Below, in pieces: positions 36,276 to 43,539 of a stretch of DNA of 64,000 bases (positions are counted from its first letter, which is position 1; each line of letters starts with the position of its first letter). The stretch comes from Castellaniella sp047971665. GTDB taxonomy: Bacteria > Pseudomonadota > Gammaproteobacteria > Burkholderiales > Burkholderiaceae_B. The stretch lies in the NCBI RefSeq assembly GCF_047971665.1, contig NZ_JBKEAA010000026.1, positions 9,040 to 73,039 on the forward strand, given 5' to 3'. A program made the translations under genes and the position numbers. The notes beneath the pieces were generated by a model. The model did not search any database. It had not been told where the DNA came from and was given only the letters and a program-made list of their open reading frames with translations.

Positions 36276-38420
36276 ATGCGCATGAATCCGAACGCACGTC
36301 CGCTGGTCATCGAACTGGTCACCGAGGAACTCCCGCCCAAGGCGCTGGACGCTCTGGGACAGGCCTTCGCCGAAGGCATCCGCAAGACGCTCGACACCCT
36401 CGGGCTGCTCGACGAGCCCTGCCCCTGCACCCCCTACGCCACGCCCCGGCGGCTGGCCGTGCGGCTGGACGCCGTCCTGGGCCAGGCACCGGACCAGGCC
36501 TATGCCGAAAAGCTCATGCCCGCCGCCATCGGCCTGGATGCCCAGGGCGCGCCCACACCGGCCCTGCTGAAAAAGCTCCAGACCAAGGGCCTGGGACACC
36601 TGGGCGCGGCAGACCTGACCCGCCGCCACGACGGCAAACAGGACGTGCTCTACGCCGAAGGCACGGCGCCCGGCGCGCAGCTGACCGACGGCCTGCAACA
36701 GGCCCTGGACTACGCCGTCACGCACCTGCCCATTCCCAAAGTCATGCAATACCAGCTGGCCGATGGCCGCACCAGCGTCAAGTTCGTGCGCCCGGCCCAG
36801 CATCTGCTGGCCCTGTGGGGCGCGGATATCGTGCCGGTCTCCACGCTGGGACTGCAAGCGGACCGGATCACGCGGGGGCATCGGTTCCTCGAAAGCGGCC
36901 CCCTGTCGGTCGAATCCGCCGACGCCTGGGCAGACCGCCTGGCCGGCGACGGCGGCGTGGTGCCTTCCTTTGCCGAGCGGCGCGCACTGATCGCCCGGCA
37001 ACTGGCCGGGACCTCCGCCACGCTGGGCGCGACCATCGGCCAGGATCCCGAGGTCGACGCCCTGCTCGATGAGGTCACCGCGCTGGTCGAATATCCGACC
37101 GTCTACGTCGGCGCTTTCGAGGAAAGCTTTCTGGCCGTGCCGCCCGAATGCCTGATCCTGACGATGCGGCTGAACCAGAAATACTTCCCCCTGTTCGATC
37201 CGGCGACCGGCGCGCTGACGCATCGTTTCCTGATCGTCAGCAACATGCAGCCCGCCGATCCGGCCCACATCATCCAGGGCAATCAGCGCGTGGTACGCCC
37301 GCGCCTGGCCGACGCGCAGTTCTTCTACCAGACCGACCTGAAGACCCCGCTGGCCGACCGGGTGGCCGGCCTGGCCAACAGCGTCTATCACAATAAACTC
37401 GGTTCTCAATGGCAGCGCACCGAACGAGTGCGCGCGCTGGCCGGCTGGCTGGCGCCGCTGCTGGGCGGACAGGCGGAACCGGCCGCGCGCGCCGCCCAGC
37501 TGGCCCATGCCGATCTGGGCACCCAGATGGTGGGCGAATTCCCCGAACTGCAAGGCATCATGGGCGCCTATTACGCCGCCCACGACGGCGAGGCCCCCGA
37601 CGTCGTGCGCGCCCTGCGCGACCAGTACCGCATCCGTCTGGACGAGCCCGTCACCGACGCGACGCTCACGGCCGCCGTCCTGTTCATGGCCGAACGCGCC
37701 GAGACCCTGGTCGGCATCTGGGGCATCGGCCTGGCGCCGACGGGCGAACGCGATCCCTATGGCCTGCGGCGCGCCGCCCTGGGCCTGATCAGCGCCTACG
37801 AACAGCTCACGGCCGGCGGTCAGCTGCAGCCCAGCCAGGACACGCCGGCGCGTCTGGCGGCCCTGCTGGCGCAGGCCGTCGCGGGCTTTCCCCCGGACAC
37901 GCTGGCTGAAGGCACGGTCGAGGCCGTGCTGGATTTCGTCTACGAGCGCTACCGCAATCAGCTGGCGGCCGACTTCGACCGCTCGGCCATCGATGCGGTC
38001 CTGGCCTTGCGCCCGCCGCTGCATCAGGTCGCCGCGCGCGTCCAGGCCTGCGAACAGTTCTCCCGGCTGCCCGAGGCCGAGTCCCTGGCCGCCGCCAACA
38101 AACGCGTCAGCAACCTGCTGAAAAAAGCCGACGACACGCAACCGGATTTCGACCCGGCGCTTCTGGCCGAACCGGCCGAACGCCAGTTGGCCGACACCAT
38201 CGCCCGCCTGGCGCCCGAGGCCACCGCCCAGTTGCATCGCGGCGACTTCACGACCAGCATGGCCACCCTGGCCCAGGCGAGGGTCGCAGTCGATGCGTTC
38301 TTCACCGACGTCATGGTCATGGCCGAGGACGCCCGCGTCCGCGCCAACCGTCTGGCCCTGCTGCGATCCCTGCACGGCCTGATGAATCAGGTCGCCGATC
38401 TGTCGAGGCTCGCCCGGTGA
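36276..38420 (+). CDS. glyS: Glycyl-tRNA synthetase beta subunit
   Basis: 714 aa. N-terminus RPLVIELVTEELPPKALDAL and later HRFLESGPLSVE, LTMRLNQKYFPLFD, RVVRPRLADAQFFYQTD and the C-terminal anticodon-binding and HD-like parts are as in GlyS. It binds tRNA-Gly for the alpha subunit. Start choice is between a GTG at 36270, overlapping the glyQ stop (GTGA), and the ATG at 36276; GGGAGG at 36260-36265 is 10 bases from the ATG and 4 from the GTG, so the ATG is preferred. Its stop overlaps the gmhB GTG start. Confidence 0.95.
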   Translation: MRMNPNARPLVIELVTEELPPKALDALGQAFAEGIRKTLDTLGLLDEPCPCTPYATPRRLAVRLDAVLGQAPDQAYAEKLMPAAIGLDAQGAPTPALLKKLQTKGLGHLGAADLTRRHDGKQDVLYAEGTAPGAQLTDGLQQALDYAVTHLPIPKVMQYQLADGRTSVKFVRPAQHLLALWGADIVPVSTLGLQADRITRGHRFLESGPLSVESADAWADRLAGDGGVVPSFAERRALIARQLAGTSATLGATIGQDPEVDALLDEVTALVEYPTVYVGAFEESFLAVPPECLILTMRLNQKYFPLFDPATGALTHRFLIVSNMQPADPAHIIQGNQRVVRPRLADAQFFYQTDLKTPLADRVAGLANSVYHNKLGSQWQRTERVRALAGWLAPLLGGQAEPAARAAQLAHADLGTQMVGEFPELQGIMGAYYAAHDGEAPDVVRALRDQYRIRLDEPVTDATLTAAVLFMAERAETLVGIWGIGLAPTGERDPYGLRRAALGLISAYEQLTAGGQLQPSQDTPARLAALLAQAVAGFPPDTLAEGTVEAVLDFVYERYRNQLAADFDRSAIDAVLALRPPLHQVAARVQACEQFSRLPEAESLAAANKRVSNLLKKADDTQPDFDPALLAEPAERQLADTIARLAPEATAQLHRGDFTTSMATLAQARVAVDAFFTDVMVMAEDARVRANRLALLRSLHGLMNQVADLSRLAR

Positions 38421-38971
38421 AACTCATCATCCTGGACCGCGACGGGGTCATCAACCATGACAGCGACCGGTTCATCAAGTCGCCTGAAGAGTGGGTGCCG
38501 ATCCCGGGCAGTCCCGAAGCCATCGGCCGCCTCAGCCAGGCCGGCTGGCGCGTGGTCGTGGCGACCAACCAGTCCGGCATCGCCCGGGGCCTGTTCACCA
38601 TGGAGACCCTGGGCGCGATCCATGCCCGGATGCGCCAGGTGGTGGCCGATGCGGGCGGGCGCATCGATGCCATCTTCTGCTGTCCTCACGGACCGGACGA
38701 TGGCTGCGCCTGCCGCAAGCCGCTGCCCGGCATGCTGCGCGATATCGCCCAACGGCTGGACGTGGATCTGGACGGGGTGCCGCTGGTTGGGGACAGCCTG
38801 CGTGACCTGCGCGCGGCGGCCGCCGGCCACTGCGCGCCCTGGCTGGTCCTGACCGGCAAGGGCCGCAAGACCTGGGAGACCTCCGGCACCAGCGGTGAAC
38901 TCCCCGCCGGCACGCAGGTCCGCGACGATCTGGCCACCGTGGCCGATACTCTGCTCAAGGCCGTGCCATGA
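38417..38971 (+). CDS. gmhB: D-glycero-beta-D-manno-heptose-1,7-bisphosphate 7-phosphatase
   Basis: 184 aa HAD-superfamily phosphatase. The nucleophile motif is LDRDGVINHD (Asp7/Asp9), followed by NQSGIARG, the zinc-loop Cys residues in CCPHGPDDGCACRKPLPGM, and GDSLRDLRAA. It removes the 7-phosphate in ADP-heptose synthesis for the LPS inner core. It starts with GTG overlapping the glyS stop (GTGA), and its own stop overlaps the plsC ATG. Confidence 0.93.
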   Translation: MKLIILDRDGVINHDSDRFIKSPEEWVPIPGSPEAIGRLSQAGWRVVVATNQSGIARGLFTMETLGAIHARMRQVVADAGGRIDAIFCCPHGPDDGCACRKPLPGMLRDIAQRLDVDLDGVPLVGDSLRDLRAAAAGHCAPWLVLTGKGRKTWETSGTSGELPAGTQVRDDLATVADTLLKAVP

Positions 38972-39699
38972 CTTATCTGCGCTCCACGCTCTACATGGTC
39001 TACCTGGTGGTCACCGTGATCCCCTATGCCCTGTGCTGTGTCCTGTGGGCGCCCCTGCCCCTGGCCTGGCGCTACCGGCTGACCCTGGGCTGGCCCCGGA
39101 TGGCGCTGTGGGGCGCCCGCTGGATCCTCGGCATGCGCTACCAGGCGCAAGGCTGGGAACACCTGCCGACATCAGGGCCCGCCATCATCCTGTCCAAGCA
39201 CCAGTCCGCCTGGGAAACCCTGTATTTCGCGGTCAAGCTGCCGCGCGATGTGGTTTTCGTCTATAAAAAGGAACTGCATCGGGTGCCCTTTTTCGGCTGG
39301 AGCCTGGCCTTGCTCAGCATGATCCCCATCGACCGCACCAAGGGCAAGGAATCCTTTGATCAGGTCGTGAAAATCGGCACCCGGCGCCTCGAGGAGGGCC
39401 GCTGGCCGGTGCTGTTTCCGGAAGGCACGCGCGTGGCGCCCGGGCAGGTGGGTCGCTACAAGCAGGGTGGCACCCTGCTGGCCTGCCGTACTGGCACACC
39501 GGTGATCCCGGTCGCCCACAACGCCGGCGAATGCTGGCCACGCAATGCCTTTCTGAAGACCCCCGGGCTGGTGACGGTGTCCTTCGGCCCGGCCATCGAC
39601 CCGAACGGCCATACGCCGACCTCCCTGAACGATGCAGTCCGCGACTGGATCGAGGCCGAAATGCGACGTCTCAATCCCGAACGCTATGCCAACCGCTGA
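38968..39699 (+). CDS. plsC: 1-acyl-sn-glycerol-3-phosphate acyltransferase
   Basis: 243 aa membrane-associated acyltransferase. The N-terminal helix is about 10-32. The catalytic block I is KHQSAWE (His78-x4-Glu83, with Glu in place of the commoner Asp, as is frequent in this beta-proteobacterial branch). Block III is FPEGTR (150-155), and block IV is GTPVIPVAHNAG. It acylates lysophosphatidic acid at sn-2 to make phosphatidic acid. The start overlaps gmhB by four bases. Confidence 0.92.
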   Translation: MTYLRSTLYMVYLVVTVIPYALCCVLWAPLPLAWRYRLTLGWPRMALWGARWILGMRYQAQGWEHLPTSGPAIILSKHQSAWETLYFAVKLPRDVVFVYKKELHRVPFFGWSLALLSMIPIDRTKGKESFDQVVKIGTRRLEEGRWPVLFPEGTRVAPGQVGRYKQGGTLLACRTGTPVIPVAHNAGECWPRNAFLKTPGLVTVSFGPAIDPNGHTPTSLNDAVRDWIEAEMRRLNPERYANR

Positions 39700-40636
39700 C
39701 CGCCATCAGCTCGATCTGTTCAGCACCGACGACTGGCCGACCGCCGCTCCGGCGAGCCGCCCCGGACAAGCCGGCGACGCCGCGCCCACCCCCCGGCCAG
39801 AGCGTCCGCCATCCCCCCTTCACGCTCCTTCGAAGCCCGCGCACCCTGCTGCCAAACCGCTGCTCCCTCCCGCCCCGCCCACCGACCTGCCGCCCGGTGC
39901 GCGCTGGCGGACGCTGGAACTGGACGGCGGGATGCTGGGCTATGTGCTGCGCCGAGTGCGCCGCAAGACCATCGGATTGCACATCCAGGATACCGGGCTG
40001 ACGATCCGGGCACCGGCCTGGGCCACCTACACGCAGATTGAGGACGCCATCCGGGAAAAGGCCGCCTGGATCCAGGACAAGATCCAGGACCGCGACCGGC
40101 GCCTGGAACAACTGGCCCTGCAGGCAGGCCAGTGGCGTCCGGGCGGCCGCATCCCCTATCTGGGGATTGCCGTCGAGCTGCGCCTGGATGGCGCCCGGCC
40201 CGTCCGCTACGCCGGCGACCCGGGCAGTCCGGCCGAGGGCGACTGCCTGTTCCTGCCCCTGCCCGACAGCGCCGACCCCGGCCGCATCCAGGAACGCGCC
40301 CAGGCCTGGCTGCAAGAGCGGGCCCGGATCGATTTCGACCGGCGCCTGCGCCACTGCCTGGCGCGCGCGAGACAATCCATCCTCGGCTGGAGCCTGTCTT
40401 CCGCTCAGGGCCGCTGGGGCTCATGCAACAGCCAGAAACGCATCCGGCTGAACTGGCGACTGATTCATTTCGCGCCGGCACTGATCGACTATGTGGTCGC
40501 CCACGAAATCGCCCACCTGAAGGAAATGAACCACAGTCCGGCCTTCTGGCGCGAGGTCGAACGCCTGTGTCCGGATTTCCGCGAGGCGCGGGATACCCTG
40601 CGCCGACAGCCGCCGGACACCCTGCCGCTGATCTGA
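39686..40636 (+). CDS. YgjP/SprT-like zinc metallopeptidase with N-terminal clamp-type motif
   Basis: 316 aa. The C-terminal domain (about 90-310) is the YgjP-like (DUF45) zincin: VVAHEIAHLKEMNHSPAFW gives HExxH at 273-277 and a third zinc ligand at His283, preceded by the family block SSAQGRWGSCNSQKRIRLN. Residues about 15-75 are Pro/Ala-rich and probably disordered. At residues 8-12 is QLDLF, an exact match to the bacterial sliding-clamp consensus QL(S/D)LF. This ATG is the only reasonable start, as the next in-frame Met is near residue 85. It overlaps plsC by 14 bases. Cellular substrate unknown. Confidence 0.88.
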   Translation: MPTADRHQLDLFSTDDWPTAAPASRPGQAGDAAPTPRPERPPSPLHAPSKPAHPAAKPLLPPAPPTDLPPGARWRTLELDGGMLGYVLRRVRRKTIGLHIQDTGLTIRAPAWATYTQIEDAIREKAAWIQDKIQDRDRRLEQLALQAGQWRPGGRIPYLGIAVELRLDGARPVRYAGDPGSPAEGDCLFLPLPDSADPGRIQERAQAWLQERARIDFDRRLRHCLARARQSILGWSLSSAQGRWGSCNSQKRIRLNWRLIHFAPALIDYVVAHEIAHLKEMNHSPAFWREVERLCPDFREARDTLRRQPPDTLPLI

Positions 40637-40690
40637 GCCGGCCAGCCGCGCGGGCATCGCCTCCCGGGCTCCCGCCCCGGCCGGCTGTTT
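40636..40690 (+). terminator. Rho-independent terminator after the metallopeptidase gene
   Basis: Arms AGCCGGCC (40636-40643) and GGCCGGCT (40679-40686), with an inner GCGGG/CCCGC stem, followed by GTTTTG. It starts at the stop codon of the metallopeptidase and would end the glyQ-to-metallopeptidase transcript before gloA. Confidence 0.72.
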
Positions 40691-40763
40691 TGCTTCCCGG
40701 CGCAGCCAGGCGTTGAAAAATGCGTATGATGGTAGGTCAAATGCGCGATCGGAGGATTTCATC

Positions 40764-41159
40764 ATGCGCCTGCTACACACCATGCTGCGCGTCGGCAACC
40801 TGGACCGTTCCCTGATGTTCTACACAGAGACGCTGGGCATGCGGCTGCTGCGCCGCAAAGACTACCCGGAAGGCGGATTCACGCTGGCCTTCGTCGGTTA
40901 CCAGGATGAGGCCGAGGGCGCCGTCATCGAACTGACCCACAACTGGGACACCGACCAATACGAGATCGGCACCGGCTACGGCCACATCGCCATCGAAGTC
41001 GAGGACGCCTATGACACCTGCGCCAACATCAAGTCGCGCGGCGGCCTGGTCGTGCGCGAGGCCGGCCCCATGAAACACGGCTCCACCGTGATTGCTTTCG
41101 TCCAGGATCCCGACGGCTACAAGATCGAACTGATCCAGCGCGCCGGACGCGAGGACTGA
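40764..41159 (+). CDS. gloA: Lactoylglutathione lyase (glyoxalase I)
   Basis: 131 aa. Typical proteobacterial GloA: MRLLHTMLRVGNLDRSLMFYTETLGM, ELTHNWDTDQYEIGTGYGHIAIEVED and FVQDPDGYKIELI. Metal ligands His6, the Glu in VIELTHN, His in GYGHIA and Glu in YKIELI are present. It converts the methylglyoxal-glutathione hemithioacetal to S-lactoylglutathione. GGAGG at 40751-40755 places the start exactly. Confidence 0.95.
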   Translation: MRLLHTMLRVGNLDRSLMFYTETLGMRLLRRKDYPEGGFTLAFVGYQDEAEGAVIELTHNWDTDQYEIGTGYGHIAIEVEDAYDTCANIKSRGGLVVREAGPMKHGSTVIAFVQDPDGYKIELIQRAGRED

Positions 41160-41212
41160 AACCCGCCCGGCCGGCGCGCGCGTTCAAGGCCGGCGGGCCC
41201 TCGTCCCATGGC
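41160..41212. repeat. Hairpin in the gloA-rsmA convergent gap
   Basis: CCCGCCCGGCC pairs with GGCCGGCGGG (one bulged C) between the stops of gloA and rsmA. Read leftward it is followed only by TTT. It may act as a weak bidirectional terminator. Confidence 0.45.
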
Positions 41213-42043
41213 TCACGGGGTGGGTATCACCCCGGCGGCCGACAGGGCGTCGGCCATGTCCATGAACTGCGCGACCGACAATTCCTGGGGGCGCGCCGTC
41301 GGCACCACGCCCAGAGCGTCCCAGTCGAGCCATTCGGACCAGGCGCCCAGGCTTCCCCGGATCATCTTGCGGCGCTGCTCGAACACCCGCGCCACCAGCC
41401 GCTCGAACACCTGCGCATCCCGAGGCTGACGCAGTTTCTCGGGCGCCAGCGGGCGCATGCGCACCACGGCCGACATCACCCGGGGCGGCGGATCGAACGC
41501 CTCGGGCGGCACATCGAACAAATGCGTCATCCGGTAGCGCGCCTGAAGCATGACGGACAGGCGCCCATACTGGCTGTCACCGGGCCGGGCCACCATGCGG
41601 TCGATGATCTCACGTTGCAGCATGAAATGCTGATCACGAATCCGGCTGGCCCAGCTCAGCAGATGGAACAGCAACGGACTGGAAATGTTGTAGGGCAGAT
41701 TACCCACCACGCGCAGCCGGACGGCATCCGCCGGCCGGCCCGGATCGGCGTCGGCAGCGCACGCCAATTCGCCGAAATCCACCGTCAGCGCATCAGCCTC
41801 GACCACCTGCAAACGATCCGGCGTCCAGCGGGCGCGCAACCGGCCGGCCAGGTCGCGATCGAGCTCGACCGCGGTCAACCGGTTCAGCCGGTCCAGCAGC
41901 GGTCCGGTCAGCGCCGACAGCCCCGGGCCGATCTCGACCATGAGGTCGTCAGGCTGCGGATCGATGGCGCGCACGATGGCATCCACCACGGCCGCATCGG
42001 CCAGAAAATGCTGGCCGAAACGCTTGCGCGCCTGATGCGCCAT
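41213..42043 (-). CDS. rsmA: 16S rRNA (adenine1518-N6/adenine1519-N6)-dimethyltransferase
   Basis: 276 aa Rossmann methyltransferase. QHFLADAAVVDAIV, SAM loop EIGPGLSALTGPLL, and the catalytic NLPYNIS (NLPY) are diagnostic for KsgA/RsmA. It dimethylates two adenines in helix 45 of 16S rRNA. It overlaps the surA stop (TGATG at 42043-42045), giving the order lptD-surA-rsmA; the pdxA gene that often sits between surA and rsmA is absent. Confidence 0.96.
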   Translation of the reverse strand: MAHQARKRFGQHFLADAAVVDAIVRAIDPQPDDLMVEIGPGLSALTGPLLDRLNRLTAVELDRDLAGRLRARWTPDRLQVVEADALTVDFGELACAADADPGRPADAVRLRVVGNLPYNISSPLLFHLLSWASRIRDQHFMLQREIIDRMVARPGDSQYGRLSVMLQARYRMTHLFDVPPEAFDPPPRVMSAVVRMRPLAPEKLRQPRDAQVFERLVARVFEQRRKMIRGSLGAWSEWLDWDALGVVPTARPQELSVAQFMDMADALSAAGVIPTP

Positions 42044-43539
42044 CAGCGATCGCCCTCAGCCGCCTTTTCCAGGCGGTTGTCGATATAGGCCTGGCTGCGC
42101 AACTGGTCCAGCCAGTCCTCGTAAGCCGGCCCGATGCGGCGTTCCATCAGCACGCGGCGCGCCTGGATACGGCGGAATTCGTCTTCCATGTCCTTGGTCC
42201 TGCGCTCCTCGACCTGGATCAGGTGCCAGCCGAACGGCGACTTGACCGGTTGACTCACCTGACCGTCCTGCAAGGCATTCATGGCCTGCTCGAAGGCCGG
42301 CACAGTCTCGCCAGGATTGAGCCAGCCCAGATCGCCGCCCTGAGGCGCGGAAGCATCCTCGGAGTAACGCCTGGCCAGTTCGGCAAAGGACTCACCGTGC
42401 TCGATGCGGTTGCGCAGCCCCTCGAGCGTGGCGCGAGCCTTGGCATCGTCCACGATCTTGGAGGTCTTGATCAGGATGTGCCGCGCATGGATCTGCGTGA
42501 CCATCATGGGCCCTGCGGGAACCTGGGTGGGCGCCGGGGCCGGCGCGGGTTTGGGGCGTTTGGCGGCCCTGGGCGCCGGGCGCTGGGCATAGCCCCGGCG
42601 CAGGACCTTCAGAATGTGGAAGCCACGACCGCTTTGCAGGATGCCGCTGACACCGCCGGGCGGTGTGCGCGCGATGGCCTTCGCGAACAGGTCGGGCCAG
42701 TCCTTCAGCGGCCTGATGCCCATATTGCCCCCTTCCAGGGCCTGAGGTCCGTTCGACGAGGCGGCGGCCACTCCGGCGAAATTGGCACCGGACTTGAGCT
42801 TGCGCAGAATCGACTCGGCCTTCTTGCGTTTTTCCTCGACGACGCTTTCCGCCGCGTAGTCGGGGACCTCGATCAGGATCTGCGCCAGTTCGATCAGCTC
42901 GGGACCGGTCGGCCGCGGCGCGGGAGCCGGCTCAGGCGCGGGCGCGGGGGCCGCGGTGGGCGGCAGGGCGATCGGCTTGCCGGCGTTCATGGACAGGAAG
43001 GCATCAACGTCGCTATCACTGATCCGGATGCGATCCTCGACAAAACGCTGGCGCAACATGTCGTCCTGGATCTGGTTGCGCAGATCGGCGCGGTAATCTT
43101 CCCATTTCATGCCGGCGTGGCCGATCTCGCGCTGCAACTGCTCGACCGTGATCCGGTTGCGCTGGGCGACGGACTGCACGGCCCGCTCGACCTGGGCATC
43201 CGACACCCGGACGCCGACCCGCTGAGCCTCGTGATTCTGCAGCGCGGCGTTGATCATCTGCTGCAATACCTGGCGCTGCAGGATGGGGGCCTCGGGCACC
43301 GGGATGCGCTGCTGCTCCATCTGGCGCCGGACCTGAACGGCCTTGGCCTTGACCTGGGCCAGGGTGATGACTTCCTTGTCGACGATGGCGGCAATGCCGT
43401 CGACGAATTGTTCGGACGGGCCAGCGGCGGGGGCCGGCCGCGACGACTTGCCGGCCGCCAGGACGGACGCGGACATCCAGACGCTGAGCGCGATGGCCAG
43501 CGACAGGATGCGGGCGGGATGACGCAAGCCAGACATCAT
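42043..43539 (-). CDS. surA: Periplasmic peptidyl-prolyl isomerase/chaperone SurA
   Basis: 498 aa. A signal peptide (cleavage near VLA-AGKSS) is followed by the SurA N-domain (about 45-195) and two parvulin domains: P1 (about 220-325, FHILKVLRRG) and P2 (about 350-455, AARYSED-like stretch ARRYSEDASAPQGGDLGWL). Between and before them are Pro/Ala-rich linkers (PTAAPAPAPEP; PKPAPAPAPTQ). It escorts outer-membrane beta-barrels such as LptD through the periplasm, and its gene follows lptD with an ATGA overlap. Confidence 0.94.
   Translation of the reverse strand: MMSGLRHPARILSLAIALSVWMSASVLAAGKSSRPAPAAGPSEQFVDGIAAIVDKEVITLAQVKAKAVQVRRQMEQQRIPVPEAPILQRQVLQQMINAALQNHEAQRVGVRVSDAQVERAVQSVAQRNRITVEQLQREIGHAGMKWEDYRADLRNQIQDDMLRQRFVEDRIRISDSDVDAFLSMNAGKPIALPPTAAPAPAPEPAPAPRPTGPELIELAQILIEVPDYAAESVVEEKRKKAESILRKLKSGANFAGVAAASSNGPQALEGGNMGIRPLKDWPDLFAKAIARTPPGGVSGILQSGRGFHILKVLRRGYAQRPAPRAAKRPKPAPAPAPTQVPAGPMMVTQIHARHILIKTSKIVDDAKARATLEGLRNRIEHGESFAELARRYSEDASAPQGGDLGWLNPGETVPAFEQAMNALQDGQVSQPVKSPFGWHLIQVEERRTKDMEDEFRRIQARRVLMERRIGPAYEDWLDQLRSQAYIDNRLEKAAEGDR

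Noticed and set aside
36222..38375. 717-codon open frame antisense to glyS
   Set aside because: A shadow frame created by high GC at third codon positions; the plus strand encodes an unmistakable GlyS and the antisense product has Gln/Gly/Arg-rich, family-free sequence.
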